DNA of 64,000 nucleotides from Tatumella sp. JGM118 (GCF_018257515.1 NZ_JAERJR010000016.1:1-64000), one strand, 5' to 3'. Shown: positions 48,465 to 58,183, counted from the stretch's first letter. Notes: generated by a model from the letters alone, not told the origin. Numbers and translations: made by a program.

Positions 48465-50600
48465 TCAGGCCAGTCCGTCGGGCATATGTTTTACCCGGCG
48501 TCTGACTTCTTCCTGTTTTCCGTGATTAAAGGGGCGGGCATCGGGACTGCCCAGGTAACCGCACACCCGCCGGGTGACCGACACTCTGGCCGGATCATGA
48601 TTGCCGCATTGCGGACAGGTAAATCCTTTACTGGTACAGCTAAACTCGCCTTTAAAACCGCAGGTATAACATTCATCGATCGGGGTATTGGTGCCGTAAT
48701 AAGGGATTCGGGAATAGCTGTAGTCCCAGACATCTTCCAGGGCTTTCAGGTTATGGCGCAGGTTGGGATACTCCCCATAGCAGATGAAACCGCCGTCAGA
48801 GAGGGCCGGATAGGGGGCTTCAAAATCAATTTTATCGTAAGGGCTGGCGGCCTTTTCCACATCCAGATGGAAACTGTTGGTGTAATAGCCCTTATCGGTG
48901 ACCCCCGGGATAACACCGAACTCAGCAGTATCCAGCCTGCAGAAACGATCACACAGATTTTCACTCGGTGTGCTGTAAAGACTGAACCCGTACCCGGTTT
49001 CGGCCTTCCAGCGGTCGGTCGCCGCGCGTAACCGGCTAACTATCGCCAGCGCTGTCTGCTGTAACTCTGCGGAATCAAACAGATGCTGCTGCTGACCTTT
49101 CAGGGCGTTAATCGTTTCATGCAGGCCGATGAATCCCAGGGAAATCGAGGCCCGGCCATGACGGAAGATCGGGCCGACCTTGTCATCCGCATTGAGGCGG
49201 ACACCACAGGCCCCTTCCATATAAAGTATCGGTGCAACCCGGGCACAGGTATTCTCCAGCCGGTTGATACGGGTCAGTAACGCCTGCCGGGCGATCTCCA
49301 GGCGTTCGTCGAGCAGTGACCAGAAGCGCGTCTCATCGCCTGCCGCCTGCAGGGCGATCCGCGGGAGATTCAGGCTGACCACACCAATATTGTTTCGTCC
49401 TTCGTGGATCTGCCGGCCTTCTTCCTCATAAACGCCCAGAAAACTCCGGCAACCCATCGGGGTCTTAAAGGATCCGGTAATTTTTACCACCTGATCGTAA
49501 TTCAGGATATCCGGGTACATCCGCTGGCTGGCACATTCCAGCGCCAGCTGTTTAATATCGTAGTTACAGTCTCCGGGCCGATGGTTGATCCCGTCGCGGA
49601 TGGCAAACACCAGTTTCGGGAACACCGCCGTTTTACGATTACTGCCCAGCCCGGCGAGGCGGTTCTGTAAAATCGCCGTCTGGATCATGCGGGAGGCGGC
49701 AGACGTCCCCAGCCCGAAACCGAACGTCACAAACGGGGTCTGGCCGTTCGCGGTGTGCAGGGTATTCACTTCATATTCCAGTGCCTGAAACGCGTCATAG
49801 CACTCTTTACGGGTCCGGGCTTCGGCGTAGGCTTCAGCATCGGTAACCTGCCATTCCCGGCCCGTATCCCGGTGACGTTGCAGACTGGCTTCCACATAGG
49901 GCGCAAGCACTTCATCGATACGATTAATCGTGGTACCGCCATAGATATGGCTGGCGACCTGAGCGATGATTTGTGCGGTGACGGCGGTTGCCGTGGCAAT
50001 GGATTTGGGCGGGGCAATATCGGCATTCCCCATTTTAAATCCCCGGGTCAGCATCCCTTCCAGGTCAATCAGCATGCAGTTGAACATCGGAAAAAACGGG
50101 GAGTAATCCAGATCGTGATAATGGATGTCTCCGCGATCATGCGCCTGCATGATCGGTGCCGGCAGAATATGTTGCCGTGCATAGTGTCTGGCGACGATCC
50201 CTGCCAGTAAGTCCCGCTGCGTCGGGATCACTTTACTGTCTTTATTGGCATTTTCGTTCAGCAGAGAGGTGTTGGTCTGTTCAATCAACCCGCGGATCTC
50301 CCGGTAGAGCTGACTGCGCTGTTCACGGCGGGTGTCTCTGTCATGACGATATTCAATATAGCAGCGGGCCACATCCGGCCATGGGCCGGTCATCAGCGTA
50401 TCTTCTACCACTTGCTGTATCCGGCCGATGTCCAGCTCGTGGTTCTGCCGTAACGCCGCGCAGACCTGGCCGGTCATCTGCTCACAATACGCGGCATCGG
50501 TCACTCCGGCGGCACTGGCTGCGGCCCCGATAGCATTCATAATGCGTTGACGGCAGAAGGGCACTTTACAACCGTCCCGTTTTACAACGATAGTATTCAT
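48465..50600 (-). CDS. nrdD: Anaerobic ribonucleoside-triphosphate reductase NrdD
   Basis: NrdD reduces ribonucleoside triphosphates to deoxy forms without oxygen. The N-terminal ATP-cone (VVKRDGCKVPF) is followed by the catalytic barrel. The zinc site CYTCG/CPQCG and the glycyl radical motif RRVCGYLGS lie near the C terminus. I start it at the ATG at 50598-50600, preceded by GGTGA (711 residues, E. coli 712). A GTG three codons upstream lacks a site. The promoter region carries FNR and NrdR-like boxes. Confidence 0.97.
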   Translation of the reverse strand: MNTIVVKRDGCKVPFCRQRIMNAIGAAASAAGVTDAAYCEQMTGQVCAALRQNHELDIGRIQQVVEDTLMTGPWPDVARCYIEYRHDRDTRREQRSQLYREIRGLIEQTNTSLLNENANKDSKVIPTQRDLLAGIVARHYARQHILPAPIMQAHDRGDIHYHDLDYSPFFPMFNCMLIDLEGMLTRGFKMGNADIAPPKSIATATAVTAQIIAQVASHIYGGTTINRIDEVLAPYVEASLQRHRDTGREWQVTDAEAYAEARTRKECYDAFQALEYEVNTLHTANGQTPFVTFGFGLGTSAASRMIQTAILQNRLAGLGSNRKTAVFPKLVFAIRDGINHRPGDCNYDIKQLALECASQRMYPDILNYDQVVKITGSFKTPMGCRSFLGVYEEEGRQIHEGRNNIGVVSLNLPRIALQAAGDETRFWSLLDERLEIARQALLTRINRLENTCARVAPILYMEGACGVRLNADDKVGPIFRHGRASISLGFIGLHETINALKGQQQHLFDSAELQQTALAIVSRLRAATDRWKAETGYGFSLYSTPSENLCDRFCRLDTAEFGVIPGVTDKGYYTNSFHLDVEKAASPYDKIDFEAPYPALSDGGFICYGEYPNLRHNLKALEDVWDYSYSRIPYYGTNTPIDECYTCGFKGEFSCTSKGFTCPQCGNHDPARVSVTRRVCGYLGSPDARPFNHGKQEEVRRRVKHMPDGLA

Positions 50601-50606
50601 CAGGAT

Positions 50607-50653
50607 CACCCATATATTGTGCTGTAAGTAATTCTAGATACTATATGTGGTAT
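50607..50653. promoter_or_regulatory. Pair of NrdR-like boxes upstream of nrdD
   Basis: Two 16-base windows, 50607-50622 and 50638-50653, resemble the NrdR consensus ACAC-WATATATW-GTGT, with about 11 matches each. They are offset by exactly 31 bases, the spacing typical of paired NrdR boxes. The first lies close to the start codon. Confidence 0.6.
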
Positions 50654-50678
50654 TTTCAGCGAAATAAGTGATCGAAAT

Positions 50679-50692
50679 TTGATTCAGAACAA
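50679..50692. promoter_or_regulatory. FNR box upstream of nrdD
   Basis: TTGAT-TCAG-AACAA matches the FNR palindrome TTGAT-N4-ATCAA at nine of ten defined positions. It lies about 85 bases upstream of the nrdD start. FNR activation of nrdDG is established in E. coli. Confidence 0.75.
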
Positions 50693-50760
50693 AGAAGCGG
50701 AAAAAGACAAACCCGGGGGACGGAACGGTCGCTGGGGGGATAACGGCGGGCAATTACGTG

Positions 50761-50786
50761 CGGAAACGGCTCCCGGAGGAGCCGCT
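50761..50786 (-). terminator. Hairpin terminator after ridA
   Basis: CGGCTCC (50767-50773) and GGAGCCG (50778-50784) form a seven-pair stem around CGGA, directly after the ridA stop. Only a short T run follows on the minus strand. Confidence 0.55.
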
Positions 50787-50793
50787 ATTGGTA

Positions 50794-51180
50794 TCAGCGA
50801 CGAACGGCGATCGCTTCAATTTCGATTTTTACGTCTTTAGGCAGACGAGCGACTTCCACGCACGAGCGCGCAGGAAAGCCGGACTGATTCTCAGTAAAGA
50901 AGGCTTCATAGGCGGCATTAACGGTGGTGAAATCGTTTAAGTCTTTGACGAAGACGGTGGTTTTTACGATATCGCCCACGGTCAGCCCGGCTTCTTCAAT
51001 AATGGCTTTCACGTTTGCCAGAGACTGGCGGGTCTGAGCGGTAACATCCTCAGGAACCTCACCGGTTTTCGGATCAACCGGGATCTGGCCGGAAGTAATG
51101 ATCATATTGCCGAGATCGACAGCCTGTACATACGGGCCGATAGCAGCCGGTGCATTTTCGGTACTGATGACGCGGGACAT
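50794..51180 (-). CDS. ridA: 2-iminobutanoate/2-iminopropanoate deaminase RidA
   Basis: RidA hydrolyses reactive enamine/imine intermediates made by PLP enzymes. The family pattern is clear in NMIITSGQIPVDPKTGEV and ARSCVEVARLPKDVKIEIEAIA, which carries the conserved Arg that contacts the substrate carboxylate. It has 128 residues. It lies downstream of pyrBI, a conserved neighbourhood in Enterobacterales. An AAGGAGAAGTT ribosome-binding site precedes the ATG. Confidence 0.97.
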   Translation of the reverse strand: MSRVISTENAPAAIGPYVQAVDLGNMIITSGQIPVDPKTGEVPEDVTAQTRQSLANVKAIIEEAGLTVGDIVKTTVFVKDLNDFTTVNAAYEAFFTENQSGFPARSCVEVARLPKDVKIEIEAIAVRR

Positions 51181-51258
51181 AACTTCTCCTTAATGAATAT
51201 ACGAGGACGACTCAGCCCTCAGGCGGATGCGTCCCCATTATAAAAGGGTGAATGATGA

Positions 51259-51723
51259 TTACCAGTGTCCCATCACGACATGACGGGCAAATTCTTTTTC
51301 ACAGTATTTGCAGGTCAGCATGATGTCCTGTGGGCGCTGACGCACCGTAAAAGAGGAGCTGACCGGTTCGTTATGACTGATGCAGTTACTGTTCGGACAG
51401 CTCAGTACCCGCTCTATCCGCTCAGGTAATTCCGGCACTCTTTTGGCGACCACGTCATAATTGTCGATACGGTTAACGGTGGCATGCGGGGCATAGAGCG
51501 CCAGCTGGTTGATCTGTTCTTCTGTCAGAAAGGTATTTTCGATTTTTATCAGGTCTTTCTGCTGCATTTCGCCGGAAGGCAGGTTAAGGCCAATGGTAAT
51601 ACGCTGATCGGTTTCTGTCAGGCGGAACAGCGAGAGTAACCGGAAGCCGACACGGGCCGGAATATGGTCAATGACGGTGCCACATTTGATGGCTTCAACC
51701 TGTAATTTATTATCCTGAGTCAT
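51259..51723 (-). CDS. pyrI: Aspartate carbamoyltransferase regulatory chain
   Basis: PyrI binds CTP and ATP and gives aspartate transcarbamoylase its allosteric control. The nucleotide-binding N-terminal domain is followed by a zinc domain with Cys109, Cys114, Cys138 and Cys141, which contacts PyrB. It has 154 residues, close to E. coli (153). It follows pyrB by 15 bases in the same operon. Confidence 0.98.
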   Translation of the reverse strand: MTQDNKLQVEAIKCGTVIDHIPARVGFRLLSLFRLTETDQRITIGLNLPSGEMQQKDLIKIENTFLTEEQINQLALYAPHATVNRIDNYDVVAKRVPELPERIERVLSCPNSNCISHNEPVSSSFTVRQRPQDIMLTCKYCEKEFARHVVMGHW

Positions 51724-51738
51724 CTGTCTGTTCCCCCG

Positions 51739-52674
51739 TTATGCAGTGAGTTCTTCATTTAACACCAGAGCCAGTAATGCCTGGCGGGCATAGATACCAT
51801 TCCCGGCCTGGCGGAAGTACCAGGCATAGGGGGTCGAATCGACGTCGGTATCAATTTCATCCACGCGGGGCAAAGGATGTAGCACCTTCATCGTTTCACG
51901 TGCGCCGGTCAGGTCGGCCGCCCGCAGGATAAACTGGGCTTTTACGTTGGCATATTCGGAAGGGTCCAGACGCTCTTTCTGGACCCGGGTCATATATAAA
52001 ATATCTGTCTGCGGGATCACTTCTTCAATGGAAGCGTGGCGCGACCAGCTGATGCCCTTTTCGTCGAGCAGATCAGTAATGTACGCAGGCATGGTCAGGG
52101 CTTCCGGCGCAATAAAGAAGAAACGGTTATTGCTGAATTTGGCCAGGGCCTGGGTCAGTGAATGCACGGTCCGGCCATATTTCAGGTCACCCACCATGGC
52201 AATGTTCAGGTTATCCAGCCGCTGCTGGGTTTCACTGATGGTGAACAGGTCGAGTAATGTCTGGGTCGGGTGCTGATTTGCACCGTCGCCGGCATTCAGC
52301 ACCGGAATATCACCGGCAAATTCGGTGGCCAGCCGGGCGGCACCTTCCTGTGGATGACGCATGACGATGGCATCCACATAGGTGCTGATCACCGAAATCG
52401 TATCGGCCAGTGTTTCACCTTTTTTGCCCAGCGAAGTGTTACCGCCGTCAGAAAAGCCGACCACTGAAGCCCCCAGCCGGTGGATCGCCGTTTCAAAAGA
52501 GAGACGGGTACGTGTCGACGCTTCAAAAAAACAGCTGGCAATCACCTTGTGCTTTAACAGCTCAGGTTGTGGCGAAGCCTTCAGCCGTGCAGCAGTGGCT
52601 AAAACCAGCTCCAGTTCATCACGGTTCAGGTCATTAATTGAGATAATATTCTTTCGATAGAGGGGGTTAGCCAT
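51739..52674 (-). CDS. pyrB: Aspartate carbamoyltransferase catalytic chain
   Basis: PyrB forms carbamoyl-aspartate from carbamoyl phosphate and aspartate, the committed step of pyrimidine synthesis. The carbamoyl phosphate site is [13 protein letters not shown], with KKGETLADT (the 80s loop lysine), MRHPQEGA, and HPLPRVDEI. The ATG at 52672-52674 (MANPLYRKN) gives 311 residues, as in E. coli, and has GAGGA upstream. Expression is set by the pyrL attenuator. Confidence 0.98.
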   Translation of the reverse strand: MANPLYRKNIISINDLNRDELELVLATAARLKASPQPELLKHKVIASCFFEASTRTRLSFETAIHRLGASVVGFSDGGNTSLGKKGETLADTISVISTYVDAIVMRHPQEGAARLATEFAGDIPVLNAGDGANQHPTQTLLDLFTISETQQRLDNLNIAMVGDLKYGRTVHSLTQALAKFSNNRFFFIAPEALTMPAYITDLLDEKGISWSRHASIEEVIPQTDILYMTRVQKERLDPSEYANVKAQFILRAADLTGARETMKVLHPLPRVDEIDTDVDSTPYAWYFRQAGNGIYARQALLALVLNEELTA

Positions 52675-52828
52675 AAGTAATATCCTCGGCACGAGCGGAT
52701 GACAGGCAAAAAAAAGCCCCTGAAACAGGGGCTTTTTTTATGAAATAGACAGTGATGCGGGAAAAAAAAGGGCTGCCGCCTGCGGTCGGGCAGGTACGGA
52801 TCTCATGTTGTGTGATGATCTGTGGCAT
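52667..52828 (-). CDS. pyrL: pyrBI operon leader peptide PyrL
   Basis: This 53-codon leader begins at the ATG at 52826-52828 with GGGA six bases upstream. It shares PFF and GAFFC blocks with E. coli PyrL (44 residues). It reads through the attenuator stem and ends eight bases inside pyrB. Translation close behind RNA polymerase, when UTP is low, would disrupt the terminator. The start could also be one of the ATGs further upstream, but those lie before the promoter's transcribed region. Confidence 0.75.
   Translation of the reverse strand: MPQIITQHEIRTCPTAGGSPFFSRITVYFIKKAPVSGAFFCLSSARAEDITYG
52708..52738 (-). terminator. pyrBI attenuator
   Basis: GCCCCTG and CAGGGGC pair around three bases, with a run of T on the minus strand, 34 bases upstream of pyrB. 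A T8 run on the minus strand (52762-52769) precedes it and would act as the UTP-sensitive pause region. Confidence 0.9.
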
Positions 52829-52853
52829 GCGATTTCCCGGAAAATTTTCGCGC

Positions 52854-52881
52854 ATTATACCGGCCACAGAATTCCTGACAA
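52854..52881 (-). promoter_or_regulatory. pyrBI promoter
   Basis: On the minus strand TTGTCA (52881-52876) and TATAAT (52859-52854) are 16 bases apart. The initially transcribed region reads GCGCG then AAAATTTT. In E. coli a short T run at the start permits UTP-sensitive reiterative transcription, and a similar effect is possible here. Confidence 0.85.
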
Positions 52882-52919
52882 GAGAAGCCGGCATAAAATG
52901 CGCGGCCGGTAGCGGTGAT

Positions 52920-53399
52920 TCAGGGAACCTTCAGCAGGGTACAGATTTCCTGGTAAAGCGCAGAGATCTGCCTGCACTGCCGGGGCGCAATCCAGACATT
53001 ATCGCTGCCGGCCACCACGCCCATCACCGGGGCCAGATCCTGGCAATCAAGGATGCGGGCGACGGCGCGGCCATAACCTGCGGCCGTGTGGATCAGTATA
53101 AATTCGTTGTTGCAGACAATATCGATCACCATCTCTGCAATGGTTCTGCTGGCGCGCGGTGCTAACTGCAACAGAGGATTAAGGGTATAGATCCGCTGCC
53201 CACGGCCATTACGGATTTTGATAGCACCGAGGAGTTTCAGTAAACGGGACACGGTTGACTGGCTTATCAGGGCATAGCCGTTACGTTTCAGGTCACGGCG
53301 CAGGGCTTCCTGGGAAAGATAGCTGTTTTGCATAATCAGCCGCTGGCAGAGGGCCAGTTGTCTGAGTTCTTTCTGACTGGCGGGGGTGAGAACAGGCAT
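52920..53399 (-). CDS. ArgR-family transcriptional regulator (second arginine repressor)
   Basis: The 159-residue protein has the ArgR layout: a winged-helix DNA-binding domain with SQSTVSRLLKLLGAIKIRNG and a C-terminal oligomerisation/arginine-binding domain. The effector motif, GDD in E. coli ArgR (TIAGDDTIF as I recall), reads VVAGSDNVWIAP, so the first Asp is Ser. It follows the transporter gene at the end of the arc operon, as in Salmonella. It probably controls the deiminase pathway rather than arginine synthesis. GGAG precedes the start. Confidence 0.88.
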   Translation of the reverse strand: MPVLTPASQKELRQLALCQRLIMQNSYLSQEALRRDLKRNGYALISQSTVSRLLKLLGAIKIRNGRGQRIYTLNPLLQLAPRASRTIAEMVIDIVCNNEFILIHTAAGYGRAVARILDCQDLAPVMGVVAGSDNVWIAPRQCRQISALYQEICTLLKVP

Positions 53400-53460
53400 A
53401 ATGACATCTCCATTGTCAGGCGAGGATGGTCACTGACCGTGTACGGGCTGCAGTGACAGG

Positions 53461-53486
53461 GCCCTGACCGGCGGCGGCATCAGGGC
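53461..53486 (-). other. Hairpin between the YfcC-type gene and the ArgR paralogue
   Basis: GCCCTGA and TCAGGGC form a seven-pair stem with a GC-rich loop, directly after the transporter stop. No T run follows on the minus strand, so it may only reduce expression of the downstream regulator. Confidence 0.4.
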
Positions 53487-53497
53487 ACCTCTGTCAG

Positions 53498-54901
53498 TTA
53501 TAGTAACGCAGAGACACTGAGCAGGACTATATTCAGTATCACAAGTATCAGCAGCAGCGGCGCTATCCACTTCAGGAAACGCACATAAGGCACTCTGGCA
53601 ATTGCCAGCCCGCCCATCACTACCGCGGAGGTCGGTGTGATCAGGTTAACCAGCCCGGAAGCCGACTGATAGGCACTGACCACGAGTTCGCGGCCGGTAC
53701 CGGCAAAGTCGGCCAGCGGAGCCAGTACCGGCATACTGAGTACCGCCAATCCGGAAGACGATGGCACCAGGAAAGACAGCAGCACTTCAATAAACCAGGT
53801 GACGTTGATAAAAATAACCGCCGGTAATCCGCTGACCATATGTTCAGCCGCATTCAGCAGGGTATGGGTGATCATGCCATTATCCATGACCACGACAATG
53901 CCACGGGCGATACCGATAATCAGCGCGACCCCGAGCAGATCGCGGGACCCGTCGATAAAAGTGGTGGTAAAGGTTTCTTCACTCATACCTGCGACCAGGG
54001 CAACAAGAATGGCCGCCGCGAGGAACATGGCGGAAATTTCGCCCATCCACCAGCCCTGTACCGCCACGCCGTAAATCATAATCACAAACGCAACGGCGAA
54101 CAGCAGCAGAATGATTTTCCGTCTCAGGGTGAATTCCAGAATCTCTCCGGTCTGCTGAGACAGAAAGTAACGACGGTTCTCGTCAGCCTTATCGGCCACG
54201 ATGGAAAGTCCCGGGTCTCTGCGGACCCTGAGGGCATAGCGGCGCACCCACCAGACACACAACAGCCAGCCGCAAACCAGCATCATCACCCGCAGCATAA
54301 TCCCGTCGGTGAAAGGGATCCCTGCGGCGTTCGAAGCGATAACGGTAGCGAACGGGTTGATGGTGGACCCCAGGGTCCCGATGCCGGCCCCCAGTAATAC
54401 GGTGGCTGCGGCGACCAGGGGATCAAAACCGGCCACCATCATCACCGGCACCAGCAGGGAATAAAACGGCAGAGATTCTTCCGACATCCCGTAAATGGTG
54501 CCACCCAGCGCGAACAACCCCATCAGAATAGGGATCATCCACTCTTCTTTGCCCTTTAGCCGTAACATCACCCGCTGGATCCCGGCATCAATCGCGCCGG
54601 TTTTATTGGTGACCCCCAGGAAGCCACCAATAATCAGAATAAAGAGTGCAACATCGATGGCACCGGCTTCGCCGGTTTTGTGATCCCAGAGCCCGTCGAT
54701 GGGGGCCAGTAAAATATCGCTGATCCCCTGAGGGTTGGACGCGACGGTATGATAGGTTCCGGCGATCGGCACTTCCTGACCCAGACGGGCATTCATCACC
54801 ATCTGGTACTGACCGGCGGGGATTATCCAGCTCAGTGCGGCAACCACCACAATCAGCCCGAACAGAATGGTATATGCAGAAGGAAATTTAAAACTTTTCA
54901 T
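53498..54901 (-). CDS. YfcC-family basic amino acid antiporter candidate
   Basis: This 467-residue integral membrane protein has about 11-12 hydrophobic segments and belongs to the YfcC/DcuC-like (C4-dicarboxylate carrier-type) family. Repeated hairpin-like motifs appear in GAGIGTLGSTINPFATVIASNAAG and SFLVPSSSGLAVLSMPVLAPLAD (shown in parts by GSTINPF and VPSSSG). In this operon the expected job is arginine/ornithine exchange, taking the place of ArcD. That is inference from context. The ATG at 54899-54901 follows GGGAGAGTGAG. A longer reading adds 14 unsupported residues. Confidence 0.85.
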   Translation of the reverse strand: MKSFKFPSAYTILFGLIVVVAALSWIIPAGQYQMVMNARLGQEVPIAGTYHTVASNPQGISDILLAPIDGLWDHKTGEAGAIDVALFILIIGGFLGVTNKTGAIDAGIQRVMLRLKGKEEWMIPILMGLFALGGTIYGMSEESLPFYSLLVPVMMVAGFDPLVAAATVLLGAGIGTLGSTINPFATVIASNAAGIPFTDGIMLRVMMLVCGWLLCVWWVRRYALRVRRDPGLSIVADKADENRRYFLSQQTGEILEFTLRRKIILLLFAVAFVIMIYGVAVQGWWMGEISAMFLAAAILVALVAGMSEETFTTTFIDGSRDLLGVALIIGIARGIVVVMDNGMITHTLLNAAEHMVSGLPAVIFINVTWFIEVLLSFLVPSSSGLAVLSMPVLAPLADFAGTGRELVVSAYQSASGLVNLITPTSAVVMGGLAIARVPYVRFLKWIAPLLLILVILNIVLLSVSALL

Positions 54902-54951
54902 CTCACTCTCCCTGCAGGCACGCCAGACAAGCCGTACCTGCATGCGGTCAG

Positions 54952-55956
54952 TTAGTCGGCCAGAGTTGCGACCATCACGGCCTTAATCGTATGCATCCGG
55001 TTTTCTGCTTCATCGAAAACAATCGACCGGGCAGATTCAAACACCTCTTCGCTGACTTCCAGCCCTTTCAGCCCGAAAGTCTCCTCGATTTCCCGGCCGA
55101 CGGTGGTTTGTTCGTTATGGAAAGCGGGCAGACAGTGCATAAATTTCACCTGCGGATTGCCGGTGGCGTCAACGACCTGCTGATTGACCTGATAAGGCGT
55201 CATCAGGCTGACACGTTCCGCCCAGGCCTCTTTCGGTTCGCCCATCGATACCCAGACATCGGTGTAGAGGAAATCGACATCTTTCACACCTTCAGCCACG
55301 GATTCGGTGAGGGTGATACGGGCTCCGCTGGTGGCTGCAATTTCACGACACTGGCTGACCAGTGCGTCGTCCGGCCAGAAAGCCCGCGGGGCGACCAGAC
55401 GGATATCCATTCCCATAATGGCCGCACCGGCCATCAGGGAATTGCCCATGTTGTTACGGGCATCGCCCAGATAAGCAAACCGTAAAGAGTTAAGCGGGCG
55501 GTCAGGCGCATGCTCCAGCATGGTCATTAAATCCGCCAGGATCTGGGTGGGATGAAACTCATTGGTCAGGCCGTTCCAGACCGGTACACCGGCATTCTCT
55601 GCCAGTTCTTCGACTATCTTCTGCCCAAACCCGCGGTACTCGATACCGTCATACATGCGCCCCAGCACCCGGGCCGTATCTTTCATCGATTCTTTGTGAC
55701 CAATCTGCGATCCGGAAGGCCCCAGATAAGTAACCTGCGCCCCCTGGTCAAAAGCCGCGACTTCAAAAGCACAGCGGGTGCGGGTGGAACTCTTCTCGAA
55801 GATCAGCGCGATATTTTTACCGCTCAGCCGGGGGCGTTCCTGGCCACACCGTTTGTCATGTTTAAGCTGACGCGCCAGCGTCAGCAGGTAATGAATTTCA
55901 TCGGCGCTATAGTCCAGCAGTTTCAGGAAGTGGCGGTTTTTCAGTGAGACTGACAT
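54952..55956 (-). CDS. arcB: Catabolic ornithine carbamoyltransferase
   Basis: In the deiminase pathway this enzyme phosphorolyses citrulline to ornithine and carbamoyl phosphate. STRTR at 57-61 binds carbamoyl phosphate, and HCLPAFH carries the catalytic Cys with the ornithine-binding residues. It has 334 residues. The catabolic role is inferred from its place in the arc operon. The sequence is closely related to the biosynthetic ArgI encoded 2.9 kb away. Confidence 0.95.
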   Translation of the reverse strand: MSVSLKNRHFLKLLDYSADEIHYLLTLARQLKHDKRCGQERPRLSGKNIALIFEKSSTRTRCAFEVAAFDQGAQVTYLGPSGSQIGHKESMKDTARVLGRMYDGIEYRGFGQKIVEELAENAGVPVWNGLTNEFHPTQILADLMTMLEHAPDRPLNSLRFAYLGDARNNMGNSLMAGAAIMGMDIRLVAPRAFWPDDALVSQCREIAATSGARITLTESVAEGVKDVDFLYTDVWVSMGEPKEAWAERVSLMTPYQVNQQVVDATGNPQVKFMHCLPAFHNEQTTVGREIEETFGLKGLEVSEEVFESARSIVFDEAENRMHTIKAVMVATLAD

Positions 55957-56028
55957 AGTGAATATCCTTATTTTCAGGGGAATACTGCCTGCCGGACGGA
56001 GGCAGACAGCAGGGGATCATGCGGGGGA

Positions 56029-56943
56029 CTAGCCCGGAATGATCAGCGTGCCTTTCTGTCCGCAGAGGATGCGGCTACCGTCCTGCAGGGAACCGATGCC
56101 GGCATGGCCGCCACTTGTCCTGACAAACTGACAGCAGGCGTCCACTTTCGGCCCCATGGAACCGGCATCAAATGAGGTGCCTGCCAGCGCACTGACGGTA
56201 ACCTGACCGATAGCTTCCTGAGACGGCGTTCCCCAGTTCCGGTAGACGGCATCAGCATCGGTCAGGATCAGCAGTGCATCGGCCTGCAACTGACGGGCGA
56301 GCAGGGCGGCAGAAAGATCTTTATCGATCACGGCTTCGCACCCCGTCATGGTCTGCCCGGTCTGCACCACCGGGATCCCTCCGCCACCATTACAGATGAC
56401 CAGATGACCATGCTGCAGTAAGGTGTTAATGGCTGCGCTTTCCGAAATCGCCAGCGGCGCGGGAGAAGGCACGACGCGGCGAAAACCGGTCCCGTCTTTC
56501 TTCATGATCCAGCCCTTTTCAGCCGCCAGGTCAGTGGCCTGTGCGGCGGTGTAGACCGGACCAATGTACTTACACGGATCCTGAAACGCCGGATCGGCGG
56601 GGTCTACGGTCACCCGGGTCAGCAGAGTCGTGACTTCCTGAGAGGGCAATTCATTCCGCAATGCCTGTTGCAGCATATAGCCCACCATCCCCTGACTTTC
56701 CGCGACCAGAATATCCAGCGGATAAGGCGCGACGTCGGGATAAGCCGCATTCTGTAACGCCAGCAGGCCGACCTGTGGCCCGTTACCGTGAACCAGAACC
56801 ACCCGCCACTCATCGGTCAGACGGGCAATGACACCGGCAGCAATCAGAATATTTTGCTGCTGAATACTGGCTTCCAGTGGTTCACCCCGTTTGAGGAGTG
56901 CATTACCACCCAGAGCCACGACCAGTACTGGTTTTTTCTCCAT
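56029..56943 (-). CDS. arcC: Carbamate kinase
   Basis: ArcC transfers phosphate from carbamoyl phosphate to ADP, giving ATP, CO2 and ammonia as the energy-yielding step of arginine fermentation. It belongs to the amino acid kinase fold: VVALGGNALLKRG at the N terminus, VHGNGPQVG, CNGGGGIPV, and VIDKDLSAALLA. It has 304 residues. It is 19 bases downstream of arcA and precedes arcB. Confidence 0.96.
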   Translation of the reverse strand: MEKKPVLVVALGGNALLKRGEPLEASIQQQNILIAAGVIARLTDEWRVVLVHGNGPQVGLLALQNAAYPDVAPYPLDILVAESQGMVGYMLQQALRNELPSQEVTTLLTRVTVDPADPAFQDPCKYIGPVYTAAQATDLAAEKGWIMKKDGTGFRRVVPSPAPLAISESAAINTLLQHGHLVICNGGGGIPVVQTGQTMTGCEAVIDKDLSAALLARQLQADALLILTDADAVYRNWGTPSQEAIGQVTVSALAGTSFDAGSMGPKVDACCQFVRTSGGHAGIGSLQDGSRILCGQKGTLIIPG

Positions 56944-56962
56944 CTGTTTTTCTCCTTAGCCT

Positions 56963-58183
56963 TCAGATCCCGTCCCTTTCCAGCGGACAGCTCATACATC
57001 TGGCGCCGCCACGGCCACGCCCGAGTTCATCACCGGCAATCGGCAGCACAGTGATCCCGGCCTGGTCATATTTTTCATTGGTCCGTAAATTACGCTCGTA
57101 GCTGACGACCACACCCGGCCGCAGGGTGAGAACATTGTTGGCATCGTTCCACTGTTCCCGTTCGGCTTCAAAACGGTCGCCGCCGGTGGTGATCACCCGT
57201 ACCTGATCGATCTCCAGTGCTTGCTCCAGCGCGGTCAGGTAATTTTTTTCTGCAGTGCGGATTAAGCCGCCTTTACCGTCCGGCGTTAAGATCCAGCAAG
57301 GCATTTCGGTATTAATGATTTGCGGATAGATGGAGAACGTATCGATATCCAGATGGGTCATTACTGTGTCGAGATGCATACAGGAGCGTTGTCTTGGCAG
57401 CTCCATAACGACCACACGTTTTGCCTGATGATGGCGAAAGAGTGAGAGAGCGAGGAATTCTATTCCCTGAGCCGTGGTCCGTTCTGAGAGGCCGATAAGA
57501 ACACTGCCCCGGCCTGCGACCAGCACATCGCCCCCTTCCAGCGTGGCATGGTCATAGTTACGATCTTCGTCACCGTAATATTTAATAAAATCACCGCCCG
57601 CAAAAGCCGGGTGCCAGCGATAGATCGCCCGCAGATTATGGGTTTCACGTTGTCTGGCAACTTTAGCCATCGGGTTAATACTGACCCCCTGATAAATCCA
57701 GCACGAGGTATCGCGGGTAAACAGGTGGTTGGGCAGGGGGCGCGTAATAAAGTCATCCGGCTGGCTGCTGCGGCCGGTAATACTGCTGATTTCCGGCGGG
57801 ACTTCATCCCGGGTCAGTCCCCCGGTCAGATGGCGGGCAAGCTCCCGGTGAGACATCTGTCCCAGCCAGTCGCGGATATCTGAAGCAAAGCCAGGGCCCA
57901 GGCGGTGATCCGAAATCTGTTGCTGTAATAACCAGCGTTTTGCCTCAGGGACATCCAGGGTCCGCGTCAGTAAATCGGACAGAAGTAACACTTCCACCCC
58001 CTGTTCCCGCAGAACCCCGGCAAAGCGGTCATGCTCTTTTCCTGCCCGTTCGACGTCTAACACATCATCGAATAATAGATCCTGGCAATTTTCCGGCGTC
58101 AGCCGTTGCAGGCTAAGGTTCGGACGATGCAGCAAAACACTGCGTAATGTACCAATCTCTGAACCGACATAATGCCTTTTCAT
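56963..58183 (-). CDS. arcA: Arginine deiminase
   Basis: ArcA hydrolyses arginine to citrulline and ammonia. The catalytic cysteine is Cys396 in [14 protein letters not shown]. Other guanidine-modifying family motifs are [25 protein letters not shown] and [11 protein letters not shown]. It has 406 residues from the ATG at 58181-58183, with AAGGAG five bases upstream. It is the first gene of the arc operon. The FNR and ARG sites upstream suggest induction by anaerobiosis and arginine. Confidence 0.97.
   Translation of the reverse strand: MKRHYVGSEIGTLRSVLLHRPNLSLQRLTPENCQDLLFDDVLDVERAGKEHDRFAGVLREQGVEVLLLSDLLTRTLDVPEAKRWLLQQQISDHRLGPGFASDIRDWLGQMSHRELARHLTGGLTRDEVPPEISSITGRSSQPDDFITRPLPNHLFTRDTSCWIYQGVSINPMAKVARQRETHNLRAIYRWHPAFAGGDFIKYYGDEDRNYDHATLEGGDVLVAGRGSVLIGLSERTTAQGIEFLALSLFRHHQAKRVVVMELPRQRSCMHLDTVMTHLDIDTFSIYPQIINTEMPCWILTPDGKGGLIRTAEKNYLTALEQALEIDQVRVITTGGDRFEAEREQWNDANNVLTLRPGVVVSYERNLRTNEKYDQAGITVLPIAGDELGRGRGGARCMSCPLERDGI

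Noticed and set aside
53840-54397. Plus-strand frame of 185 codons inside the transporter gene
   Set aside because: It is a shadow of the YfcC-type gene. Its composition reflects antisense hydrophobic codons.
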